Positions 19,821 to 28,110 of a DNA stretch of 64,000 bases are shown here, piece by piece. The position numbers were made by a program, and so were the translations under genes. The notes beneath the pieces were generated by a model, which made no database searches, was not told where the DNA came from, and worked only from the letters and a program-made list of their open reading frames with translations. Numbering within the stretch: the stretch's first letter is position 1; every line of letters begins with the position of its first letter. This DNA comes from Listeria cossartiae subsp. cossartiae (lineage in GTDB: Bacteria; Bacillota; Bacilli; Lactobacillales; Listeriaceae): positions 1-64,000 of the forward strand of contig NZ_JAASUI010000002.1 in NCBI RefSeq assembly GCF_014224155.1. Direction: 5' to 3'.

Positions 19821-20277
19821 ATTTAACCTCTTTATAACCTTGAGATTTCAGCAATTTTACAGACGCTTTCATACTAACCCCCTTAGAAGTATCACCACTT
19901 GTAGTCATACCCGGGATTCCCTTTATATCTTCTGAAGAAATTTTAGTGTAATCTATCTCTAGTGTTTCAATAGCTTTATCATCTTTATATTCCATTTTCG
20001 CCGTTACTCCGTCAATGTTTTGAAACTTATCAATTCTTTCTTTAAACATTTTTTCAGCTTCTTCTTTTGAACTAACGCCTAGCGCAGTGTAAGGCATTAC
20101 ATTTTCAGCTGTTTGCTTTGTGACTTTGTTTCCTTTACAAGTGTATACCAATTTAGATTCTACACCATTTTGTGAACGTTCGTACGTTTTCGTGTCCGCC
20201 ATCACTCCACAAGCTACTAACATTACTGCCATAACCATTACAAATAAAGCCATTGTTCCCTTTTTAAGTGTATTCAT
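19819..20277 (-). CDS. DUF1307 (YehR-like) lipoprotein, copy 1
   Basis: 152 aa from the ATG at 20275-20277 preceded by GAGGAGG; a longer upstream frame has no ribosome site. The lipoprotein signal peptide ends in LVAC (lipobox, Cys about 23), so it is a membrane-anchored surface lipoprotein. The mature part matches the YehR/DUF1307 pattern, with KVTKQTAENVMPYTALG and the conserved ending SQGYKEVK. It is a diverged tandem copy of the 20468 gene (lmo0207/orfZ type), with the residues after the lipobox changed. Function unknown. Confidence 0.88.
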   Translation of the reverse strand: MNTLKKGTMALFVMVMAVMLVACGVMADTKTYERSQNGVESKLVYTCKGNKVTKQTAENVMPYTALGVSSKEEAEKMFKERIDKFQNIDGVTAKMEYKDDKAIETLEIDYTKISSEDIKGIPGMTTSGDTSKGVSMKASVKLLKSQGYKEVK

Positions 20278-20313
20278 CGTTGCTTCCTCCTCTTTTTGTT
20301 TCACATTCGCCTC

Positions 20314-20342
20314 AGAATAACCTAACCGCATTTGAGTTACAA
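20314..20342 (-). promoter_or_regulatory. Promoter of DUF1307 copy 1
   Basis: TTGTAA (20337-20342), 17 nt, TATTCT (20314-20319). The GGTTATTCT core and upstream AAAGTTCACAAAAAATCCA are shared with copy 2, showing that the promoter was duplicated with the gene. Confidence 0.7.
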
Positions 20343-20414
20343 TGGATTTTTTGTGAACTTTTTATAGCACGCCAATAGTTAAGCTCCGTTGTTATTAACG
20401 CACATGGTTATCAA

Positions 20415-20452
20415 ACAAAAAAAGAAGTATCCGACTGAGCGGATACTTCTTT
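20415..20452 (-). terminator. Terminator of DUF1307 copy 2
   Basis: 13-bp perfect arms (20421-20433 and 20440-20452), with a T run on the minus strand. Confidence 0.9.
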
Positions 20453-20467
20453 CTTATCACAAACTTA

Positions 20468-20926
20468 TTATTTAACTTCTTTATAACCTTGGGATTCTAG
20501 CATTTTCGAAGATTCTTTCATGCTAATTCCGCTTTCGATATCGCCACTTGCAGCAAATCCTGGAAGTTTAACCAATTCTTTTGCATCTGCTTTTTCGTAG
20601 TCAATTTCTAGTGTTTCGATTACTTTATCATCTTTATACTCAAGGCCTTGTTTTACGCCTTCAACACCTTGGAACTTGTCGCTTGTTTCTTTTAACGCTT
20701 TTTCAGCTTCATCTTTGTTTTTAAATCCTAGAGCAGCATAAGTCATTTCATTTTCTGTTGTTTGTTTAGTAACTTTATCTTTTACATAAGTATAAGTCAT
20801 TTTTGTAGTAGCACCATTTTGAGAAAGTTCGTATGTTTTTGTTTCTTCTTTCCCTCCACAAGCTACTAACATTACTGCCATAACCATTACAAATAAAACC
20901 ATTGTACCCTTTTTAAGCATTTTCAT
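20468..20926 (-). CDS. DUF1307 (YehR-like) lipoprotein, copy 2
   Basis: 152 aa, same length as copy 1 and clearly paralogous along its whole length. The signal peptide ends LVACGG, with lipobox Cys about 23. The mature domain begins KEETKTYELSQNGATTK and ends SQGYKEVK. It is the closer match in style to the orfZ lipoprotein of the LIPI-1 flank. It is the last gene before prs; in L. monocytogenes the prfA-plcB block would lie just to its right. Confidence 0.88.
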   Translation of the reverse strand: MKMLKKGTMVLFVMVMAVMLVACGGKEETKTYELSQNGATTKMTYTYVKDKVTKQTTENEMTYAALGFKNKDEAEKALKETSDKFQGVEGVKQGLEYKDDKVIETLEIDYEKADAKELVKLPGFAASGDIESGISMKESSKMLESQGYKEVK

Positions 20927-20964
20927 CGTTGTTTCCTCCTCTTTTTTTGTTTTACAACTGTCTT

Positions 20965-20993
20965 AGAATAACCTAACAGAATTTTAGATACAA
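20965..20993 (-). promoter_or_regulatory. Promoter of DUF1307 copy 2
   Basis: TTGTAT (20988-20993), 17 nt, TATTCT (20965-20970), the paralogue of the copy 1 promoter. Confidence 0.7.
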
Positions 20994-21078
20994 TGGATTT
21001 TTTGTGAACTTTTACTTTTATAAAAAGGCATTATTTTTATTGTAGCAACATAATTTAGACACATTTTTATCAGCAATA

Positions 21079-21112
21079 AAAAACAGGACCCCTAAGAGGA
21101 ATCCTGTTTTCA
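21079..21112 (-). terminator. prs terminator
   Basis: AAACAGGA/TCCTGTTT arms with a T tract on the minus strand after the prs stop. Confidence 0.85.
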
Positions 21113-21122
21113 GTTTAAAATT

Positions 21123-22079
21123 TTATTCGAATAAAGAACTTACAGAAGCATTTTCGTGAACGCGTACAATTGCTTCACCAAGAAGAGCCGCAACAGATAG
21201 TTGTTCCATTTTGTCGATCCATTTTTCTTCTGGAAGAGCGATGGAGTTTGTCACAACTAATTTTTCGATTGGCGATTCTTCAATGCGTTTCATAGCCGGA
21301 CCTGAAAGAACTGGGTGCGAACAGCAAGCGTAAACTTTTGTTGCACCAGCTTCACGTAATGCTTTTGCAGCAAGTGTGATTGTTCCAGCTGTATCAATGA
21401 TATCATCAATAATAATACAAACTTTTCCTTCTACATTACCAACGATGTTCATTACTTCAGCTACGTTTGGACGCGGGCGACGCTTATCAATGATAGCAAT
21501 CGGCGCTTTCAAACGGTCAGCCATTTTGCGGGCACGAGTAACTCCACCATGGTCAGGGGAAACTACTACTAAATCGTCGCCTAAATGACGTTCGCTGAAA
21601 TAGTCACTTAGAAGGCGTACTGCGTTCAAGTGATCAATCGGAATATCAAAGAAACCTTGGATTTGCGGTGCGTGCATATCAAGTGTAATCATTCTTGTTG
21701 CACCAGCTGTTTCGATTAAGTTCGCTACTAATTTCGCTGTGATCGGTTCACGGCTTCTTGCTTTACGGTCTTGACGTGCATAACCATAGTAAGGCATAAC
21801 AATATTAATTGTTGCTGCGGAAGCGCGTTTCAACGCATCAATCATGATCAAAAGTTCCATTAAATTCTGGTTTACAGGATTACTCGTTGATTGAATAACA
21901 TATACATGACAACCACGGATACTTTCTTCAATGTTAATTTGGATTTCTCCATCACTAAAATGAGTAACGCTTGATTTCCCTAACTCAATACCTACTTCTT
22001 TCGCAATCTCTTCAGCTAGTTCACGATTAGAATTTAGCGAGAAAATCTTCAACTTTGGATCAAAATACTCGTTTGACAT
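21123..22079 (-). CDS. prs: Ribose-phosphate pyrophosphokinase
   Basis: 318 aa. It makes PRPP from ribose 5-phosphate and ATP for purine, pyrimidine, His, Trp and NAD synthesis. The metal/ATP loop [14 protein letters not shown], the flexible loop [13 protein letters not shown] and the PRPP-binding [13 protein letters not shown] are all present. It follows glmU by 50 nt, as in Bacillus, and is likely co-transcribed. It marks the second boundary of the LIPI-1 locus. Confidence 0.98.
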   Translation of the reverse strand: MSNEYFDPKLKIFSLNSNRELAEEIAKEVGIELGKSSVTHFSDGEIQINIEESIRGCHVYVIQSTSNPVNQNLMELLIMIDALKRASAATINIVMPYYGYARQDRKARSREPITAKLVANLIETAGATRMITLDMHAPQIQGFFDIPIDHLNAVRLLSDYFSERHLGDDLVVVSPDHGGVTRARKMADRLKAPIAIIDKRRPRPNVAEVMNIVGNVEGKVCIIIDDIIDTAGTITLAAKALREAGATKVYACCSHPVLSGPAMKRIEESPIEKLVVTNSIALPEEKWIDKMEQLSVAALLGEAIVRVHENASVSSLFE

Positions 22080-22129
22080 AATCAGCCTCCACTATTTTTT
22101 ATTAAAATTTTAAAATTCCCAAACGGAAA

Positions 22130-23503
22130 TTATTTACCGTGATTCAAATGTTTCGCATAACCAAGCTTGTTGTCTTGCTTCGCGCGAGCAATTCCTAACG
22201 CGTCATCAGGAACATCTTTTGTAATGGTGGAGCCAGCAGCTATGAAAGCTCGGTCGCCCACTTTAACTGGTGCAATCAAGTTTGAGTTACAACCAACAAA
22301 GACATCGTCACCAATGATGGTTTTTGCTTTGTTTTTGCCGTCGTAATTAACCGCAATACTTCCGCAACCAACATTGACGTTTTTACCAATTTCCGCATCG
22401 CCCATATAAATGAAATGCGGTAATTTAGTTCCTTCACCAACAACTGCTTTTTTCGTTTCGACGTAATTTCCGATTTTCACATGGTCGTGAATGTCAGATT
22501 CCGGTCTTAGGTGAGCATATGGGCCAATTTGAACGTCATCGCCAACTTTACTTTCAAAAATGGAAGAAGTTCTGACGTTTACTCGTTCACCGATAACACT
22601 GTTTACGATTTCCGAGCCGCTTGTAACCACACAATCATCACCAATTACAGTTTTCCCACGAAGCATAACTCCAGGTTCAATTACTGTATCTTGACCAATT
22701 TTTACATCTATATCAATATACGTACTTTCCGGATTAACAAGCGTTACTCCATTACGCATATGATTTTCGTTAATTCGACGTTGCATTAATTTGGACGCTT
22801 CAGCTAGGGCGATTCGGTCGTTCACTCCAAGTGACTCTTCGAAAGACTCCATTCTGTAAGCCGCAACGACTTCATCCGAATCTTTTAAAATTTTAATAAC
22901 ATCTGGTAAGTAATATTCTCCTTGTACGTTATCGTTAGAAACATTCTCTAACGCTTCAAAAAGTGCTTTATTGTCAAAGCAATATGTTCCAGTGTTAATT
23001 TCTGAAATACGTTGTTCTTTTTCTGTCGCATCTTTATGTTCTACGATTTTTTCTACAATGCCTAGGTCATCACGAATAATACGACCGTAACCTGTAGGAT
23101 CTTCAATAACCGTTGTAAGAATAGTTGCTTTTGCGCGTTTTTCGTGGTGATATTTCAGTAAAGCTTCCATCGTGCTAGCTTCGATTAAAGGTGTGTCCCC
23201 ACAAACAACTAATGTCACACCATCTTTTCCTGCAAGTTCTGCTTTCGCTTGAAGTACCGCATGCGCTGTTCCAAGTTGTTCTTCTTGTTTTACAAACTCG
23301 CTTTTACCAGCTAAATGCTCTTGTACTTTCTCAGCTCCGTGACCTACAATCGTAACCACTTTATCAACATCTAGTGTCGAAATTTGATCTACTACATGTT
23401 CGACCATTGGTTTCCCACAAACAGGATGCAATACTTTGTAAAGTTTTGATTTCATCCGTGTGCCTTGGCCAGCAGCAAGCACTACAGCATATCGTTTTGA
23501 CAT
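22130..23503 (-). CDS. glmU: Bifunctional UDP-GlcNAc pyrophosphorylase / GlcN-1-P acetyltransferase
   Basis: 457 aa from the ATG at 23501-23503, 9 nt after GGAGG; a frame open 10 codons further has no ribosome site. The N-terminal nucleotidyltransferase contains [15 protein letters not shown] (11-aa motif) and VVCGDTPLI. The C-terminal left-handed beta helix (about 250-457) carries the hexapeptide repeats of the acetyltransferase. It supplies UDP-GlcNAc for peptidoglycan and wall teichoic acid. Confidence 0.97.
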   Translation of the reverse strand: MSKRYAVVLAAGQGTRMKSKLYKVLHPVCGKPMVEHVVDQISTLDVDKVVTIVGHGAEKVQEHLAGKSEFVKQEEQLGTAHAVLQAKAELAGKDGVTLVVCGDTPLIEASTMEALLKYHHEKRAKATILTTVIEDPTGYGRIIRDDLGIVEKIVEHKDATEKEQRISEINTGTYCFDNKALFEALENVSNDNVQGEYYLPDVIKILKDSDEVVAAYRMESFEESLGVNDRIALAEASKLMQRRINENHMRNGVTLVNPESTYIDIDVKIGQDTVIEPGVMLRGKTVIGDDCVVTSGSEIVNSVIGERVNVRTSSIFESKVGDDVQIGPYAHLRPESDIHDHVKIGNYVETKKAVVGEGTKLPHFIYMGDAEIGKNVNVGCGSIAVNYDGKNKAKTIIGDDVFVGCNSNLIAPVKVGDRAFIAAGSTITKDVPDDALGIARAKQDNKLGYAKHLNHGK

Positions 23504-23542
23504 TATATAGAACCTCCAATATTCACTATTCATCCACTATGA

Positions 23543-23571
23543 ATGATAACGTAAAATTTGCTTTTTTTCAA
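23543..23571 (-). promoter_or_regulatory. glmU-prs promoter
   Basis: TTGAAA (23566-23571), 17 nt, TATCAT (23543-23548), placed between the upstream mini-gene terminator and glmU. Confidence 0.65.
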
Positions 23572-23583
23572 GAATGCGCCCAA

Positions 23584-23612
23584 ATAAAAAACCTTACCTA
23601 CATTTTTAAGGT
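23584..23612 (-). terminator. Terminator of the 41-codon mini-gene
   Basis: ACCTTA/TAAGGT stem around a 10-nt loop, then six T residues on the minus strand. It lies 12 nt after the small ORF stop and upstream of the glmU promoter. Confidence 0.65.
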
Positions 23613-23623
23613 AAAGATTCCAT

Positions 23624-23749
23624 TTAAAGTTTTATTTGTTTGAAAATTCCGAAAGATACAGTGTGATTATTTATTTGCTTACTAAAAGAAGAATTTACAG
23701 GTATGCCACAAAAATGTTTTCTAAAATGGATCTGTTTTTGCAACATCAT
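23624..23749 (-). CDS. Putative 41-aa small protein (unannotated mini-gene)
   Basis: The frame starts ATG-ATG at 23744-23749, 10 nt after GGGAGGGG (23758-23765), and ends TAA at 23624. The peptide begins MMLQKQIHFRKHFCGIP and ends FGIFKQIKL. It is basic and His/Lys/Phe-rich, has one Cys and no membrane segment. The unit has its own promoter (23786-23814) and terminator (23584-23612), and neighbouring genes have separate signals. It is not a leader of glmU by this layout. It could also be a sRNA with an incidental frame. I know no family for it. Confidence 0.55.
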   Translation of the reverse strand: MMLQKQIHFRKHFCGIPVNSSFSKQINNHTVSFGIFKQIKL

Positions 23750-23785
23750 TAAAAATTCCCCTCCCTGTTTTATAATCTGCTTTTA

Positions 23786-23814
23786 ATTATACCATAGCCA
23801 AAATAGAAGACCAA
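23786..23814 (-). promoter_or_regulatory. Promoter of the 41-codon mini-gene
   Basis: TTGGTC (23809-23814), exactly 17 nt, perfect TATAAT (23786-23791). It predicts a transcript of about 195 nt ending near 23584. Confidence 0.7.
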
Positions 23815-23850
23815 GGCTATTTATGATTTTTTTCATGCTTCTTATAAACA

Positions 23851-23879
23851 AAAAGGGCTAGCACGCAGCCAGCCCTTGA
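23851..23879 (-). terminator. spoVG operon terminator
   Basis: AAGGGCT/AGCCCTT arms (23853-23859 and 23871-23877) extended inward, with T residues on the minus strand. Confidence 0.85.
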
Positions 23880-23889
23880 AAATTTTTAA

Positions 23890-24198
23890 TTATTCAGCAG
23901 AAACGGACTCAGATTCTTCTTCTGTTACCGCAGTTGCTTCTTCTTCACCAACGCGTTCATATTCAGCTAAAACTACTTCTTGAATTTTCGCACGAGTATC
24001 GGAATTAATTGGGTGAGCGATGTCACGGAATTCACCGTCAACACCACGTTTACTTGGCATAGCTACGAATAAACCGTTATTCCCATCAATAACGCGGATA
24101 TCATGAACTACAAATTCCTCATCTAAAGTGATTGAAGCAATCGCTCTCATTCTTCCATCAGTTTCTACACGACGTAATCTCACATCTGTTACTTGCAT
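23890..24198 (-). CDS. spoVG: SpoVG, second tandem copy
   Basis: 102 aa. It carries the SpoVG core [23 protein letters not shown] and VAMPSK, plus an acidic Glu/Ser-rich C-terminal tail. In Listeria, which does not sporulate, SpoVG is an RNA-binding regulator affecting lysozyme resistance, virulence and carbon metabolism. AAGGAG precedes the ATG. It is a close paralogue of the upstream copy, separated by 118 nt. Confidence 0.95.
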
Positions 24199-24316
24199 TA
24201 TTAGTCACTCCTTATCCCATTTGCCTCTTTCAAAAAGAATCTGCTTATCCCAGCCAAAATCTTAGGTACTTATCCCCCAGCTGTTCCCAACAACGTTCTC
24301 CCTAACCGAGGATTTT

Positions 24317-24625
24317 TTAGTTTTCTTCTACAACACTTTCGTTTGCAGAACTTTCTTCAGCTACTGCTGGTTCGTCCGCTACTTCATAAGCAGCTAAAAC
24401 GGCTTCTTGAATTTTTGCACGGGTGCCTGAGTTAATTGGATGAGCGATATCTCTAAACTCACCATCCGGCGTACGTTTACTAGGCATAGCTACGAACAAT
24501 CCCTCGTTGCCATCGATGACACGAATGTCGTGAATAACAAACTCACCGTCAATCGTTATTGAAGAAATAGCTTTCATTCTCCCATCTGTCTCAACACGTC
24601 GTAATCTCACATCTGTAATCTCCAT
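24317..24625 (-). CDS. spoVG: SpoVG, first tandem copy
   Basis: 102 aa from the ATG at 24623-24625, which follows AAGGTGGTG; a GTG 12 nt earlier overlaps that site and is rejected. The core is almost identical to the second copy; differences concentrate in the acidic tail ([15 protein letters not shown]). This is the promoter-proximal copy, with a long AT-rich upstream region. Confidence 0.95.
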   Translation of the reverse strand: MEITDVRLRRVETDGRMKAISSITIDGEFVIHDIRVIDGNEGLFVAMPSKRTPDGEFRDIAHPINSGTRAKIQEAVLAAYEVADEPAVAEESSANESVVEEN

Positions 24626-24769
24626 TATCTTCACCACCTTAATCTAGTTGCGCTGCTAGTAAACAATGCTCACATGCAACTTAAGTACACACACTCGAGA
24701 AAAATTCCCCCATAGAAAAAATTACTTTTATAAGCAAGCAATATTCACGTAAAATTCTTCCCTATGAAC

Positions 24770-24798
24770 ATAATAATAAAAAAAACTAAATTTGACAA
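24770..24798 (-). promoter_or_regulatory. Probable spoVG promoter
   Basis: TTGTCA (24793-24798), 17 nt, TATTAT (24770-24775). It would give a leader of about 140 nt before the first spoVG. Confidence 0.6.
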
Positions 24799-25267
24799 CT
24801 TTGTGAATTGTAATCTAAAAAAAATAGTTTTTTTCGGAAAATCGTTGACATTTTCAGATTGTTCCTTCTAGTTTCTGTTTTGTATACAATATTTATCATT
24901 ATATGTATAAAAACCTCAAAACCATTGCCATCACAGTATCATGATGTAATCATCATACTATTTTATAGACAATAACACCAGTGAAACGGTGCTAAATTTA
25001 TCATTTCTAAAAAATAATTGTATACAATAAACGAGAAATTTATGAGTTTTCATAGCTCATATATTTACAATATTATACTTCTCTATCCCTCTTGTTCCAA
25101 TTAGCCAACAAATACTGTATACCCCAAAAATCCCATTCTAATGCATGATTTGAGAATTAATTTCACTTTTTTTATCAAATTTTTACCGAAAGCGGATTTT
25201 GAAAGCGTTTAATTGTGACAAAAAGATTAAATATAGATGACAAGACATCCTATAGATTAATTTTGTA

Positions 25268-25308
25268 AAAAAAAGAAACCCGAAACAGACTATTCCGGAT
25301 TTCTTTTT
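25268..25308 (-). terminator. ABC exporter operon terminator
   Basis: AAGAAATCCGGAA/TTTCGGGTTTCTT arms with a long T tract on the minus strand. Confidence 0.8.
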
Positions 25309-25311
25309 TGT

Positions 25312-26520
25312 TTACTCAGATCTTAAAGCATCAATTGGTCTTAATTTTGATGCCTTGTTGGCAGGTGCGATACCAAATATTACTCCGATACATAAAGAGA
25401 ATACAAAGGAGAAGATTATGGTTCCCGCTGTTATTCCTGAGGATATACCTGCGACAGAGCCGAATATAAGCGCTCCTGACACACCGATCAGTATCCCAAT
25501 CACGCCACCACAAACACTAATAACGATTGATTCAATGAGGAATTGTAGTAAAATGGCTCGTTTTTTAGCTCCGAGCGCTTTTCTTATGCCGATTTCTCTC
25601 GTTCTCTCACTGACAGAAACTAGCATTATGTTCATAATTCCGATACCACCAACAACAAGCGAGATGGCAGCAATTGCACCAAGCGCAGTAGTTAGCGTTG
25701 TACTAATTGTGTTAAAGGCATTAAGAATTTCTTGTTGATTGATTACTTGATACGATGGTCCCATTTGTGCAGAAGAAGCATTTTCTTCTTGTTCTTTTTC
25801 GTCGCCGAATTTAATTGCAAGACGAGATTCTAAAGTATTTACAACAAAATCAACATCTTCAGCGGATTTCGTTTCTACATAAATCGTGCGGACGTTTGTA
25901 TCTTTTAGTAGTCTTTGTGCGGAAGAAATTGGAATGAAGATTTGATCATCACTAGATCCCATCATCGAAGCACCTTTTTCTTTTAGCACGCCAACAACTT
26001 TATACGGCATTCCGTTCAATCTTACTGTCTCACCAATCGGATCACCGAAACCAAACAGGTCGCTCGCTACCGTAGAACCGATTACAGCTACTTTCTGGCC
26101 ATATTCAGTATCGATAGGTAGTAGGAAACGCCCTTCTTTCATTTCTAGGCTACGAGCGGCCTTGTACTGGTCATTCGTCCCGATTACTTTATTACTTGAA
26201 CTCTTATAGTCAAAAGTTGCATTCACTTGACCAGATAATTCTGGAGAAACACTTTTGACGCCATCGATATTTTGGTATTTCATTACTTCATCATACGTGT
26301 ATTTGTCGTTTGGATTAACGGAACTATTCACTACTGTAATTAAGTTCGAACCTAAATCGCCCATTTGATCGTCAACTTCTTTGGTTACGCCATTTCCTAA
26401 TGAAACTAATAGAATAACGGACGCAACACCGATAATAATACCTAGCATGGTTAGAAACGATCTTAATTTACTTGCTTTCAATTGTTTCCATGCCATTTTC
26501 ATACTTTGGAGAACGCTCAT
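25312..26520 (-). CDS. MacB/FtsX-type ABC transporter permease
   Basis: 402 aa. A membrane segment near 20-40 is followed by a large extracytoplasmic MacB-like domain (about 45-270) and three C-terminal segments with the FtsX motif SERTREIGIRKALGAKKRAIL. Such permeases act as mechanotransmitters that export peptides, toxins or antibiotics. The ATG overlaps the ATPase stop as ATGA, so translation is coupled. It is part of a three-gene exporter (MFP-ATPase-permease). Confidence 0.92.
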   Translation of the reverse strand: MSVLQSMKMAWKQLKASKLRSFLTMLGIIIGVASVILLVSLGNGVTKEVDDQMGDLGSNLITVVNSSVNPNDKYTYDEVMKYQNIDGVKSVSPELSGQVNATFDYKSSSNKVIGTNDQYKAARSLEMKEGRFLLPIDTEYGQKVAVIGSTVASDLFGFGDPIGETVRLNGMPYKVVGVLKEKGASMMGSSDDQIFIPISSAQRLLKDTNVRTIYVETKSAEDVDFVVNTLESRLAIKFGDEKEQEENASSAQMGPSYQVINQQEILNAFNTISTTLTTALGAIAAISLVVGGIGIMNIMLVSVSERTREIGIRKALGAKKRAILLQFLIESIVISVCGGVIGILIGVSGALIFGSVAGISSGITAGTIIFSFVFSLCIGVIFGIAPANKASKLRPIDALRSE

Positions 26521-27209
26521 GCTTGTGTCGCCTCCTCGTGGAATAATTTACCATCTTGAATACGGATGCTTCTTGTACCGTAAGAGGCGATAGTTGGATC
26601 ATGCGTGATCATTACGATAGTATTGCCAGCACGATTCAGTTCTTGCAAGATTCCCATTACTTCTTTACCTGTTTTCGAATCAAGTGCACCAGTTGGCTCA
26701 TCTGCTAGTAAAATTTGCGGATTTCCAGCAAGTGCTCTCGCGATAGCCACACGTTGTTGTTGTCCACCAGAAAGTTGTGTTGGCAAGTTTCTGCGTTTTT
26801 CAAGCAAGCCTACTTTTTCTAAACATTCGATTGCTGCTTTTTCTCGAGCAGAAACACTTAGTCCTGCATAAATGAGTGGAAGTTCCACGTTTTCAAAAGC
26901 AGATAATTTTGGAAGTAAATTAAACTGCTGGAAAATAAAGCCGATTTTTTTGTTTCTGATTTCGGATAGTTTATTGTCGCTTAGTTTGAAAACATCTACG
27001 TCATCAAGATGATAGCTGCCTTTATCTGGAACGTCTAAACAACCAATCATATTCATTAAAGTTGATTTACCGGAACCGGACGGGCCAACGATGGATAAAA
27101 ACTCGCCTTGCTCAACGGTAAAAGTAACATCGTCTAATGCTTTAAAAGTTTCTCCGCCTAGCGTATACGTTTTTGTTAAATTTTTCATGTCAATTAGCGG
27201 TTTTGGCAT
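26517..27209 (-). CDS. ABC transporter ATP-binding protein (MacB/LolD type)
   Basis: 230 aa from the ATG at 27207-27209 after GGAGG; a longer frame to 27230 lacks a ribosome site. Walker [11 protein letters not shown]-loop [17 protein letters not shown], signature LSGGQQQR and Walker [14 protein letters not shown] are intact. It powers the adjacent permease. Substrate is not evident; homologous systems export antimicrobial peptides or small molecules. Confidence 0.95.
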   Translation of the reverse strand: MPKPLIDMKNLTKTYTLGGETFKALDDVTFTVEQGEFLSIVGPSGSGKSTLMNMIGCLDVPDKGSYHLDDVDVFKLSDNKLSEIRNKKIGFIFQQFNLLPKLSAFENVELPLIYAGLSVSAREKAAIECLEKVGLLEKRRNLPTQLSGGQQQRVAIARALAGNPQILLADEPTGALDSKTGKEVMGILQELNRAGNTIVMITHDPTIASYGTRSIRIQDGKLFHEEATQA

Positions 27210-27257
27210 GTTTATCCCTCCTTCATACAATTTGTCTGATTTGTACTTACAAAAAAC

Positions 27258-27935
27258 TTAGCTAGGAGCACCTGGAACCGTTGCAGTTTCTTGTGTAGGA
27301 AGGATTACTTTTTCGTCTTTTTTAACGCCTTTAGTAATTTCGATATTATCTTCGTTATGAAGACCAGTTTCTACGAATTTCTTCACTTTTTTCGTTTGAC
27401 CGTTGTCTTTTTCTTCTGGAACTAGTACGTAATATTTGTCGTCACTGTCTTTTTGAACAGCTTCAATTGGTACGTATAGTGCATCTTTTTTCTCTTTTAC
27501 TAAAATGGAAGCATCGGCAGTCATACCTGCTTTTAAGTCGTCTGTTTTATCAAGGGAAATGATTACCGAGAAGCTAGATACGCCGTTTTGGACTTGGCCT
27601 TGTTCTGCGATTTCTTTCACTTTCCCTGTGTAAGTTTTGTCTGGAAGTGCTGTTACTGTAACTTTTACTTCTTGGTCTTTCTTGATGTTTGGAATATCAA
27701 GCTCGTCCATTTGCGCTACTAATTGAAGTTCGTCGTAATCTGGAACTTGTGTGTTTTCCGGGGAGATTGCGCCGGTTCCTGTAGCATTAATTTTTAAATC
27801 TCCTTGTTTTACTTTAGCTGTAACTAATTTTTCTTGCGTTACGGAGCCACTATTTTTCGACAATAAGAAAACCGCACCAACGGCTACTACTGCGATAATA
27901 ACGATAACAATTAACCATTTAACCCATTTTTTCAT
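27258..27935 (-). CDS. Short membrane-fusion (HlyD-like) subunit of the ABC exporter
   Basis: 225 aa. An N-terminal anchor (about 4-25) is followed by a lipoyl-type start (TAKVKQGDLKINATGTGAISPE) that passes directly into the beta-barrel region (VAQMDELDIPNIKKDQEVKVTV...) and a membrane-proximal domain. The coiled-coil hairpin found in most family members (usually about 370-400 aa) is missing, with only NTQVPDYDE between the halves. The promoter lies upstream (28003-28030). It heads the three-gene operon. Confidence 0.85.
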   Translation of the reverse strand: MKKWVKWLIVIVIIAVVAVGAVFLLSKNSGSVTQEKLVTAKVKQGDLKINATGTGAISPENTQVPDYDELQLVAQMDELDIPNIKKDQEVKVTVTALPDKTYTGKVKEIAEQGQVQNGVSSFSVIISLDKTDDLKAGMTADASILVKEKKDALYVPIEAVQKDSDDKYYVLVPEEKDNGQTKKVKKFVETGLHNEDNIEITKGVKKDEKVILPTQETATVPGAPS

Positions 27936-28002
27936 GAATGTTCTCCTTCTGCTTCTAAAGTGTAGAAGCTTTGAATTTTATTATGTAGTAACGATAGAAT
28001 CC

Positions 28003-28030
28003 ATTCTACCATAAAAGTTAAATGAGTGAA
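28003..28030 (-). promoter_or_regulatory. Promoter of the ABC exporter operon
   Basis: TTCACT (28025-28030), 16 nt, TAGAAT (28003-28008). Confidence 0.55.
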
Positions 28031-28075
28031 GTACATCGCAAGGCTGATTTGTTTTTTGCCTTTATCCGCGAAAAA

Positions 28076-28106
28076 TAAAAACCCCGAAAAATTTCTCCAG
28101 GGTTTG
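28076..28106 (-). terminator. purR terminator
   Basis: AAACCCTG/CGGGGTTT stem (28079-28086 with 28098-28105) followed by T residues on the minus strand. Confidence 0.75.
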
Positions 28107-28110
28107 AAAA

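Larger units (their letters stand above)
20927..21122. other. LIPI-1 insertion locus, empty
   Basis: Only 196 bp separate prs from the first flank gene. The span holds the lipoprotein promoter and the prs terminator (about 21079-21112). No trace of prfA, plcA, hly, mpl, actA or plcB coding sequence is visible, nor an insertion sequence or direct repeat scar. Confidence 0.85.
24638..25311. other. 674-bp non-coding AT-rich region upstream of spoVG
   Basis: No ORF with a plausible ribosome site on either strand. It holds the spoVG promoter (24770-24798) and the terminator of the ABC operon (about 25268-25308). Several runs of A/T and a TATAATG (about 24900 on the minus strand) could be further promoters, giving a long leader. 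Nothing else is recognised. Confidence 0.6.
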
